Shown here one piece after another: positions 1 to 5,888 of a DNA stretch of 6,972 nucleotides (its first letter is position 1; every line of letters starts with the position of its first letter). The translations under genes were made by a program, and so were the position numbers. Location of the stretch: contig JAJYBQ010000134.1 of assembly GCA_021778935.1 (NCBI GenBank), forward strand, positions 1 through 6,972, given 5' to 3'. Below the pieces are notes generated by a model. That model searched no databases, had not been told where the DNA came from, and saw nothing but the letters and a program-made list of their open reading frames with translations. Source of the stretch: Pseudomonadota bacterium (GTDB lineage Bacteria; Pseudomonadota; Gammaproteobacteria; Burkholderiales; Burkholderiaceae).

Positions 1-56
1 GGCCGGTCCGCAAGACGCCGGTTGTAGCTCCCTCTCTCACCCCGGAAGCCTACAAT
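1..56 (+). CRISPR. Terminal spacer-repeat unit of a type II-C CRISPR array (partial)
   Basis: Positions 21-56 form one 36-base repeat that begins GTTGTAGCTCCC and ends CCTACAAT, closely resembling the N. meningitidis II-C repeat. Positions 1-20 are the 3' part of the last spacer; the array continues off the left edge. The assignment does not rest on resemblance alone: the complement of this repeat occurs at 4721-4756 as the tracrRNA anti-repeat (29 of 36 positions Watson-Crick, plus two G-U at the ends). The direction is + because crRNAs of this class are spacer followed by the GTTGTAG end of the repeat. This is therefore the trailer-end repeat, and no further copy follows before cas2. With only one repeat visible, spacer length and repeat variation cannot be measured. 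The repeat ends are partly palindromic (TTGTAG and CTACAA). Confidence 0.93.
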
Positions 57-62
57 CTGACC

Positions 63-118
63 GTGGCGGGAACGGCGCCACCACTTGTTGGAACGCCGTT
101 CCCGCCGCAATTTTTTTT
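63..118 (+). terminator. Rho-independent terminator of the CRISPR array
   Basis: GGCGGGAACGGCG (65-77) and CGCCGTTCCCGCC (94-106) form a perfect 13-bp stem, extendable by G63-C108 and T64-G107. The 16-base loop (78-93) has a possible small inner CCA/TGG pairing. Four bases after the stem comes a run of eight T (111-118). The shape and position, seven bases past the last repeat and reading away from it, fit termination of array transcripts on the + strand. Read on the minus strand the same hairpin has no T-run, so it is not an obvious intrinsic terminator for the cas operon, whose last stop codon ends at 121. Confidence 0.88.
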
Positions 119-120
119 GA

Positions 121-453
121 TCAAAACAGCAGCATTTGGGTCGCCGGAACCGATTTTTCCTGAAAAAGTGGCATGCCGACCAGGAGGCGCATGCCGGCAT
201 ATTGTTTTTCCGTCACCGTCATGCACCGCACCGATCCCTTCGGCGGCAGGTTGTCGGCAAGGCGGGCCACATGCTTCGTTTCGGCGTCCTTGCCGTTGAT
301 GATCCGACCGTAGACGGACCACTGGATCATGTCGTACCCGTCGTTGAGCAGAAATCTTCGGAACTGCACGTAGGCCCGCTTTTCGGCCTTGGTCACCATC
401 GGGAGATCGAAGAAGACGAGTAATCGCATGTATCGCCTCGTCTCGACCCCCAT
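121..453 (-). CDS. cas2: CRISPR-associated endoribonuclease/adaptation protein Cas2 (type II-C)
   Basis: A 110-residue protein of the Cas2 family, which as a dimer bridges two Cas1 dimers in the spacer-integration complex. The beta-alpha-beta ferredoxin-like start RLLVFFDLPMVTK (residues 10-22) carries the family's first-strand Asp (D16). The segment NLPPKGSVRCMTVTEKQY near residues 68-85 is typical of Cas2 linked to Neisseria-type II-C systems. Its ATG (453-451) shares one base with the cas1 TGA (455-453), and GGAG lies five bases upstream, which indicates translational coupling. A second candidate start is Met9 (ATG 429-427), preceded by GAGG six bases upstream. Family members I remember begin near MRxLVFFDLP, so the true product may be 102 residues. 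It is the last gene of the operon, and its stop codon sits two bases from the array terminator's T-run. Confidence 0.93.
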   Translation of the reverse strand: MGVETRRYMRLLVFFDLPMVTKAEKRAYVQFRRFLLNDGYDMIQWSVYGRIINGKDAETKHVARLADNLPPKGSVRCMTVTEKQYAGMRLLVGMPLFQEKSVPATQMLLF

Positions 454-1355
454 CAGTACTCCAGGCGATGCTGCTGCAATCCAATCAGGACGGGAAGATC
501 GAGTCCCTTCGCGCCGTCCTCGTAGAGGCGAACAAGGCTTTCCACCGCGTATTCGATCGCAGACAGAACGGACATCCGGCCTTGCGGCATACAGACATCG
601 GAATTGAGCAGCGCGACCAGCGCCTGTTTGTCCACGGGGATCAATTCTCCTTCGGTCGATGCGGGGCTTTTCATGACGTGCAAATCCACCAGTGGCCGGA
701 ACGGCTCGATCACATCGTCAGCGAGGTTGAAGGCATTTTGTTCGCTGTCGTGAAAAAGTCCAATGGTGGGATGAAGTCCGTGCGCTACCAGGCCGCGCGC
801 GATCGCGCCCCGGAGTATCGCGTATCCGTAGTCGAGCGCGGCGTTGTTCCAACATTCTTTGGCGCGATGGAAATCAGCGCCGAATAGTTGAGCGAAATAA
901 AATGCGGCTGCCTGCGCTTCCAGGTTTTCCGGATCGCCGGAACGGACGCGACGTGCGTAAGATTGGAGGCGATCGGCGCCGTCCCTTGCGCAGAGGACTA
1001 GACAGGCCGCTTGGTTCTCGATTTTGCGTCGAATGATGCTGGCCCATGCCTGCTTTGCTGTCGGCCGAGTCATATCTAGTTGCCGGCGCATCATGCGCGT
1101 GGTGCGGGAATGGGGAAGAAACGGAAGGAATACTCCGGCAGGCTGGTGGTTGTGCCCCGTCGCGTACAAGCCGATGCCGTATTCGGCGCAAGCCGAGAGA
1201 ACCGGGTGCGTGACGGTGATTTCCCGGTGGTTCAGAACGATTACTGCGATATCCTCGAACGGTACGAACGCGGTGTCGTCCTGCTCGATGGCAAGAGAGT
1301 AATGCTCCCGCCGCAATTTGGCGGGGCGGGATATCATCACGCTACGCCAGACCAC
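453..1355 (-). CDS. cas1: CRISPR-associated integrase Cas1 (type II-C)
   Basis: A 300-residue metal-dependent integrase that, with Cas2, inserts new spacers at the leader end of the array. The start MVWRSVMIS and the segment VPFEDIAVIVLNHRE (residues 31-45) match the beta-rich N-terminal domain of II-C Cas1. The catalytic domain shows E146 in NLEAQAAAFYF, H202 in GLFHDSEQNAFN and the acidic cluster D213, D214, E217 in LADDVIEPFRP, consistent with the usual Glu-His-Asp/Glu metal site. Length is normal for the family and there is no frame damage. The start is GTG (1355-1353), so cas1 overlaps the end of cas9 by 14 bases; a GGAA lies about ten bases upstream as a modest ribosome site. It is the middle gene of cas9-cas1-cas2. 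The absence of csn2 and cas4 around it places the system in subtype II-C. Confidence 0.97.
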   Translation of the reverse strand: MVWRSVMISRPAKLRREHYSLAIEQDDTAFVPFEDIAVIVLNHREITVTHPVLSACAEYGIGLYATGHNHQPAGVFLPFLPHSRTTRMMRRQLDMTRPTAKQAWASIIRRKIENQAACLVLCARDGADRLQSYARRVRSGDPENLEAQAAAFYFAQLFGADFHRAKECWNNAALDYGYAILRGAIARGLVAHGLHPTIGLFHDSEQNAFNLADDVIEPFRPLVDLHVMKSPASTEGELIPVDKQALVALLNSDVCMPQGRMSVLSAIEYAVESLVRLYEDGAKGLDLPVLIGLQQHRLEY

Positions 1356-4300
1356 GACGAGGTTCCGGCTGGGCTGGGTATACGTTCCCCAGTGCGTCGA
1401 CGTGAAACTTCTCGACCGCCACTGCCGTTTTAACGCCGATGCCGCGTATCAATCCATCCTTTCCGGTGTGCTCATTGCGATCATGCGCCCACAAGCTGAC
1501 GGCGCCGGTCGATCTATCGCAACCGGCGTAATAACCTAGGTGCGACTCCGCCTTCAGGGAAATTTTCACCAAATCGTTGGGGTACAAGGAGAAGCACCAC
1601 TGAAATTGATCATCGATCCGTGTCCAGTCTCGTTCACTCTTGTGCGCAACGATCGCTCGATTTGGCAAGTCCTTGGTTACCGCATGGTGGACATACAGCG
1701 GCACGAGGTGAAACTTCCCGTCCCTTTGGTTCCGGAAGATATCGACGCGGAGCATGGTGTCGTTTTTGGCGATGCCGCCGCGAACCGGAATTCCTGACAT
1801 TTTGCCGATGACCATGGTTACCGTTCGCACGATCGGACCGGTGGGATGGCCGGTGCGGTCTGGTTTGCGTAATGGGTTGTCCGGCGGGAATGCTTTGTCG
1901 CCTTTCCCGCCATGTATTTCCAGGCGGGTGCGGATTGCGGCATAAAGCTTCTCGTTGCGGTGTGGGTCGATCAGATTTTCAAGATCCCGGAGGCTGATGT
2001 CGGAGAGCGCCACTTTTTGCGCCACGCCCCCGTCCTTCTTCAACCGCTCCGTCTGCTGGTAGATCGTGTCCTTGTGCGCGGCACCGCTATTCCGGCGCTG
2101 CGGCGCACGGGAAACGAACAGGGGACGCAAGGCATCCAGCGCTTGCGGCGGATAGGTTCCGAGGACTTGCATCGCGCCGCGTAGTTCTGCTGGGTCATCC
2201 ATATGCAACCGGGCGAGAAGCTCTTCGCGGAAGCGGGGCCAAGGGCTTGGGAAATGGCGCTCAAGTTGTTGCCACTTCGCGGCGTCGACAATTTCTCCGG
2301 TCTCGAAATCGACGAAACCGGCCCGGACACCCTCCAGTTCGTGCCGTCGGGTATAGTCGGAGAGACGCTTGACCATGCCGCGGCTGCAGGCGGCGACCAC
2401 TGAAGCGTCCAGTGCATGGTGCCGGTCGCTGTCACTGCGCGCCTTGACCAAGCCCCACCGGGCACGCAGGAATGCGGTCAACTGTCCGCTCAGTACGACG
2501 CAGCGCTGGTCCATGCGGCTATCTGCGAGCTTCAGGTAGCGTTCCACGTAGTTCTTGAAAAATTTGCAGATATATCGGGTGTCGTTGAGGTTGCGGTCGC
2601 GGAATTCGTCGGCGCCCTTGCCGGCGAAGTCCTTGCGAAGGAGCCGCGCGCGCTTTGCGAGGCGGTACGCTTTGTTCGATCCGACGAATGCCGCGAATTC
2701 CCGCCAGCGCGGACTGTCGCTGGCGCCGTCGAGGTACTCGTAAGGGGTCCGGTTCCCCTTGTTGCGGTTTTCTTCCGCAAGCACCAATACCTTGTTGTTC
2801 TTGCCGTCGTCGAAACTGCGCGAGTAGGGGAGTGCATGGTCGACTTCCGCGTAACCGAGATCCCGCAATACGCGGTCGAGGTCAAGCGGTTTCAACGAGT
2901 AGGCGCATTTCCCGCTTTGCTCTTTGTATAGAAGGAATTTCTCGAACTCGCGTCCCCTAAGTTCGATTCCATGTTCGGCAATGAATTCTGCTCTCAGCTT
3001 TTCGTTGCGGTCTCGGTATTCCTCCTGCGCGTTCCGTGCCTTATTGCGTTCATCCCAGGGACGGGACAGGTCGCGCGCCATTTCGATGTGCACCGAAAGC
3101 GGGGAGCCGTAGCGGCGTATGACCGCATTCACGACCGCTCGCGATTGATTGAGCGCTCGCAGCACGACGGGATTGCGAGGAATGTCAATGTCGTCTCGAA
3201 GCACCATGCGCCCGCCGTTCTCGCGCCCGGAGTACAGGGACGGCAGGTACAGGCCCCGCTCGTCGTCTGTGCGCAGATCGCTATGGTGATACCCCGCAGT
3301 GACGCATGCCTCGTCGTACCGGAGCCCGGCCTCCATGTGCGGAACGATCCTGCGGAGCGCCTTGAGGGAGAGGTTGTGGAACCTGTCGAAGCGGATTTGG
3401 CACAGCGCCTCAACCACCTTTTCTCCCCCGGGAAGTTGCAATTTGCGCAATTCTGCGACGACTTCGTCGTCATCCTTGAAAACGGAGAGGACCCGGGCGA
3501 TCTCGTCGAGCAATTCCGGTTTGCCTGCCGCCGCCATGCCCGCGATGCTTTCCCACTCCGTTCCCAGGCCCGCCTTCTTGAGCGTTTTGCGCATTTCCTG
3601 CCATGCGGGAAGGTTGACGAGGCGATCAGACTCTGGATCTTTGGCTTTCCCGGCAGCCTGCTGCACATCGGTAGGATACGTAAGGCCGGCAAATCGGAAC
3701 GTATCCGGTAGTAGGCCATTTTTTTGTAGTGCGGTGCGCAGTTGTTCGTATTTGAGTTCGCCCGCCTGCTTGTAGGGCAGGGGCAAGGCGAACTGGCGTT
3801 CCGCGTCAGTCAGTGGGCGCGTCGTGCCTTCGATGACAATGCGCAGATTATTGAGCCTCGTGAGCCACACATGACGTTCGGCTGTGAAGCTGGCTTTGGG
3901 TGCCCGGTACTCCTCGCGTTCGAATGTGCACTTTCCAAGCATTTTCAGCAGATCCGTTCCGGCGAGCGGAGGCTTCTGGATCCAAAGCAAGCCGCTTTTC
4001 CGGTCGCCGCTTCCGAGGACCGCATTCTGGAAGTCCAATCCGGCGTGTGGGTTGCCGAGCGTCCGTTGTTGCGCGAACAGCGTTGTCAATTCGGCCGCCA
4101 GCAAAACGCGGGACAGGGCCTTGTTGTATTCGCCGCGCTTATTGCGCTGCGCATCGGGAAATTCCCGCAGGACCATTTCAGCCGCGCTACGGTAGCCTTT
4201 TTCGCTCATTCGCCTGCCCGCTTCGGCAAGGCCCTGTATTACCCGTCCCCCTTCTCCTTTGTCGGACTCTGCCTTTTTCGCCTCCGCTCGGCTGAACCAA

Positions 4301-4689
4301 TGAAAGCCGCGATGTTTGACGATGTGGTAGATCACCCGCGCCCATTCTTCCGAGGACAACCGCCGGTCCAGACCCTCGACGCGCAGGCGCCACGGAGATG
4401 TTGGATTGCTGTGTCCACCTCGAACGAAGCTGGCGCTCTCAATGAGGCCTGCGCGCCGGAGCAGGCGAGAAAGCCTGATCAAACGCCATGCGCGACGCCG
4501 CAGTCTTCGTCGTGCCAGACGGGCATCACGTCGCACCTTGTTGAGCGATTCTCCCCGGTCAGGAGTCTCCGCCTTGTCAAAGCACCGGACGCCGAGGTCG
4601 ATGATGCGATCTTCTCCAAGAACGCACCACCCAACCGAAGCGATGCCGATGTCGAGACCCAGCGTATACGGGGAGGTTGTCGTTTGCAC
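1342..4689 (-). CDS. cas9: RNA-guided DNA endonuclease Cas9, type II-C
   Basis: A 1115-residue Cas9 with all catalytic parts. RuvC-I is YTLGLDIGIASVGW (residues 8-21, D13). An arginine-rich bridge helix follows at about 51-83, then the REC lobe to about 500. RuvC-II is SVHIEMARDLSR with E536. The HNH domain contains EVDHALPYSRSFDD with H618, and N641 in AEENRNKGN. RuvC-III is DRHHALDASVVA with H758 and D761. The WED and PAM-interacting region runs to the C-terminus. By eye it aligns along its length with N. meningitidis Cas9 (1082 residues), with about 30 extra residues before RuvC-II. Asp1058 replaces the PAM-contacting His of that protein, so a different PAM is expected. The start is GTG (4689-4687), preceded by AAGGA seven bases upstream; the next start candidates would cut into RuvC-I. 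It guides on crRNA plus the tracrRNA encoded divergently just upstream. I could not identify a convincing cas9 promoter; it probably lies within or beyond the tracrRNA gene. Confidence 0.98.
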   Translation of the reverse strand: MQTTTSPYTLGLDIGIASVGWCVLGEDRIIDLGVRCFDKAETPDRGESLNKVRRDARLARRRLRRRAWRLIRLSRLLRRAGLIESASFVRGGHSNPTSPWRLRVEGLDRRLSSEEWARVIYHIVKHRGFHWFSRAEAKKAESDKGEGGRVIQGLAEAGRRMSEKGYRSAAEMVLREFPDAQRNKRGEYNKALSRVLLAAELTTLFAQQRTLGNPHAGLDFQNAVLGSGDRKSGLLWIQKPPLAGTDLLKMLGKCTFEREEYRAPKASFTAERHVWLTRLNNLRIVIEGTTRPLTDAERQFALPLPYKQAGELKYEQLRTALQKNGLLPDTFRFAGLTYPTDVQQAAGKAKDPESDRLVNLPAWQEMRKTLKKAGLGTEWESIAGMAAAGKPELLDEIARVLSVFKDDDEVVAELRKLQLPGGEKVVEALCQIRFDRFHNLSLKALRRIVPHMEAGLRYDEACVTAGYHHSDLRTDDERGLYLPSLYSGRENGGRMVLRDDIDIPRNPVVLRALNQSRAVVNAVIRRYGSPLSVHIEMARDLSRPWDERNKARNAQEEYRDRNEKLRAEFIAEHGIELRGREFEKFLLYKEQSGKCAYSLKPLDLDRVLRDLGYAEVDHALPYSRSFDDGKNNKVLVLAEENRNKGNRTPYEYLDGASDSPRWREFAAFVGSNKAYRLAKRARLLRKDFAGKGADEFRDRNLNDTRYICKFFKNYVERYLKLADSRMDQRCVVLSGQLTAFLRARWGLVKARSDSDRHHALDASVVAACSRGMVKRLSDYTRRHELEGVRAGFVDFETGEIVDAAKWQQLERHFPSPWPRFREELLARLHMDDPAELRGAMQVLGTYPPQALDALRPLFVSRAPQRRNSGAAHKDTIYQQTERLKKDGGVAQKVALSDISLRDLENLIDPHRNEKLYAAIRTRLEIHGGKGDKAFPPDNPLRKPDRTGHPTGPIVRTVTMVIGKMSGIPVRGGIAKNDTMLRVDIFRNQRDGKFHLVPLYVHHAVTKDLPNRAIVAHKSERDWTRIDDQFQWCFSLYPNDLVKISLKAESHLGYYAGCDRSTGAVSLWAHDRNEHTGKDGLIRGIGVKTAVAVEKFHVDALGNVYPAQPEPRRGLA

Positions 4690-4713
4690 GTTTTGTTCCT
4701 TGCAGGATAGAAT
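4684..4713 (+). promoter_or_regulatory. Promoter of the tracrRNA gene
   Basis: TTGCAC (4684-4689) and TAGAAT (4708-4713), 18 bases apart, form a good sigma70-type pair. They place the start site near 4720-4721, exactly where the 36-base anti-repeat begins. The -35 hexamer is the reverse complement of GTG CAA, codons 1 and 2 of cas9, and the cas9 ribosome site (AAGGA, 4701-4697 on the minus strand) lies inside the promoter spacer. Polymerase bound here would sit on the cas9 translation start region. The exact start site is inferred, not seen. Confidence 0.72.
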
Positions 4714-4720
4714 TCCCGCC

Positions 4721-4815
4721 GTTGTAGTCTTCCGGGGTGAGAGCCGTTGCTACAATAAGGTGGCCACCTTCGTGGTGGCATGCCGAACCCGGCCCGGCGC
4801 AAGTCGGGCCTTTCT
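4721..4815 (+). ncRNA. tracrRNA of the type II-C system
   Basis: Positions 4721-4756 are a full-length anti-repeat to the CRISPR repeat at 21-56. From the repeat's 5' side it gives seven base pairs plus a G-U, a five-base internal loop (CCGTT on the tracrRNA side) with at most one C-G pair inside, fifteen continuous pairs (CTTCCGGGGTGAGAG, 4729-4743), one mismatch, then six pairs and a terminal G-U. The block CCGTTGCTACAATAAGG (4744-4760) is almost identical to that in N. meningitidis tracrRNA as I remember it. It is followed by a stem-loop (GCCACC 4763-4768 with GGTGGC 4774-4779, loop TTCGT, outer pairs from GG 4759-4760 to CC 4783-4784) and then the terminator stem. Estimated length is about 95 bases. 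It is divergent from cas9. RNase III trimming of the crRNA duplex and Cas9 binding through the internal stem are expected from the family. Confidence 0.93.
4791..4815 (+). terminator. Intrinsic terminator forming the 3' end of tracrRNA
   Basis: GGCCCGGC (4791-4798) pairs with GTCGGGCC (4803-4810) in an 8-bp stem with one G-U, closed by a GCAA tetraloop (4799-4802) and followed by TTTCT. A GNRA-capped stem with a short, interrupted T-tract is typical of tracrRNA 3' ends and probably also serves as a Cas9-bound hairpin. The T-tract is short, so some read-through towards the Nudix gene is possible. Confidence 0.8.
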
Positions 4816-4821
4816 ACTTGG

Positions 4822-4850
4822 GGATTCGCCGTGCGTCCGCCGGCGAATCC
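4822..4850. repeat. 10-bp perfect inverted repeat between tracrRNA and the Nudix gene
   Basis: GGATTCGCCG (4822-4831) and CGGCGAATCC (4841-4850) are exact reverse complements around a nine-base centre (TGCGTCCGC). There is no T-run on either side in either direction, so it is not a standard intrinsic terminator. It starts six bases past the tracrRNA T-tract. It could be an operator, the end of a longer tracrRNA form, or a structured 5' leader of the Nudix gene. The rest of 4816-4918 shows no confident promoter or gene. Confidence 0.6.
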
Positions 4851-4918
4851 ACTGCGTCGACGTCAAACGGCCAGAATATTGGCGCAAGCCGCCGAAATCG
4901 ACAAGACGCATTCAGCAA

Positions 4919-5872
4919 ATGCCCGCCAATATCCCGCCATCCCGCCCCACCACCCGCGTCGCCGTCGGCGTCCTGGTGCGCGGCGACGGCGCCGTGCTGC
5001 TCGCCGACCGGCCCGAGGGTAAACCGTACGCCGGCTATTGGGAGTTTCCGGGCGGCAAGATCGAGGCGGGCGAATCGGTGGAGGCGGCGCTCGCGCGCGA
5101 ACTGCACGAGGAGCTGGGCCTGCATGTCCAGGCTTCCGAGCCGTGGACGGTGATCGAGCACGACTATCCGCACGCCTACGTGCGGCTGTACTTCCGCCGG
5201 GTGTTCGCCTGGGCCGGGGCGCCGGAGCCGAAGGAGGGGCAGCGCTTGCGGTTCCACGACCCGGATGCGCCGCCACCCCAGCCGCTGCTGCCGGCGGCGA
5301 TCCCGGCTTTGCGCTGGGCGCAGCTTCCCTCCATGACCGTTCTGTCGCCGGGTGACCTGCCCGATGGCGCCGCGGTGCTCCGATGGATCGACGATCGGCT
5401 CGGGCGCGGCGCGCGGCAGCTGCTGGTGCGCGAGCCGGGCCTGCGCGTCGCGGACGCGCTGCCGGCGCTGCGTGCCGGCGCGCAGCAGGCGCGCGCGTAC
5501 GGCGCGCATCTGCTGGTCGATTGGTCCTGTTGCGGGGGCGATGCCGTCGCCGACTGGGAGGGCGGCGTGGTCCGTGCCGCGCGGGCCTTGCGCGACGATG
5601 CGCCGGATCGACCCGACGCGCTGCGCCGCGCCGGCCCGGCGGTGTGGTTCGGCGGCGGCGTGCGCGACCGGTCGGACCTCGTGCGCGCGGCGGCTTCGGG
5701 TTGCGATTTCGCGCTGATGGAAACGGAGCCCGGGCGCGTTCCGGATTGGGAGGCGATCGCCGATCTGTGCCGGGAGAGCCCGTTGCCGGTCTACGTCCCC
5801 TTGGCGCCGTCGGCGCCGACCTTGGCGCGGGCGCGCAGTCTCGGCGCGCATGGCTTGATCTGGCCCGTCTGA
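4919..5872 (+). CDS. Nudix hydrolase (MutT-like) fused to a thiamine-phosphate-synthase-like domain
   Basis: A 317-residue, two-domain cytoplasmic protein. Residues about 12-140 are a MutT-type Nudix domain with a perfect Nudix box (GX5EX7REUXEEXGU) at residues 46-68, running from GKIEAGE to RELHEELGL; this motif binds Mg and cleaves nucleoside di/triphosphate derivatives such as 8-oxo-dGTP. Residues about 155-317 resemble the ThiE/TenI barrel of proteobacterial MutT fusions, but the usual ThiE substrate motifs look eroded (GGGVRDRSDLVRAAASGCDF where active enzymes carry an SxH motif). Thiamine synthesis by this domain is therefore doubtful. I chose the ATG at 4919 because it precedes the conserved TTRVAVGVLVRGDG strand closely and gives the normal length of these fusions. 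No good Shine-Dalgarno sequence is visible. The frame stays open back to 4406, but that stretch is the tracrRNA gene and the antisense of cas9. Composition is much more GC-rich than the cas genes. Its 3' end faces the GspE/PilB gene across 16 bases. Confidence 0.9.
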   Translation: MPANIPPSRPTTRVAVGVLVRGDGAVLLADRPEGKPYAGYWEFPGGKIEAGESVEAALARELHEELGLHVQASEPWTVIEHDYPHAYVRLYFRRVFAWAGAPEPKEGQRLRFHDPDAPPPQPLLPAAIPALRWAQLPSMTVLSPGDLPDGAAVLRWIDDRLGRGARQLLVREPGLRVADALPALRAGAQQARAYGAHLLVDWSCCGGDAVADWEGGVVRAARALRDDAPDRPDALRRAGPAVWFGGGVRDRSDLVRAAASGCDFALMETEPGRVPDWEAIADLCRESPLPVYVPLAPSAPTLARARSLGAHGLIWPV

Positions 5873-5888
5873 GCGCGGCGGGCCGGCC

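Noticed and set aside
2971..3711. 246-codon + strand open frame inside cas9 antisense
   Set aside because: Same reasons: no domain, no ribosome site, and fully covered by well-supported cas9 coding sequence.
3742..4710. 322-codon + strand open frame antisense to the cas9 N-terminal half
   Set aside because: Lies wholly opposite a cas9 frame with every conserved motif. Its translation shows no recognisable domain, and long antisense frames are expected opposite GC-rich genes.
4858..4866. TTGACG on the minus strand as a -35 for cas9
   Set aside because: A fair -35, but the expected -10 position falls in the GC-rich palindrome with no AT-rich hexamer.
4406..4918. 171-codon upstream extension of the Nudix frame
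   Set aside because: It would run through the cas9 antisense and the whole tracrRNA gene. Its residues do not resemble any protein, and the normal family length is reached from the ATG at 4919.
4814..5851. 345-codon minus strand open frame opposite the Nudix gene
   Set aside because: The + strand frame has a perfect Nudix box. The opposite translation is arginine-rich low-complexity sequence typical of a GC-rich shadow.
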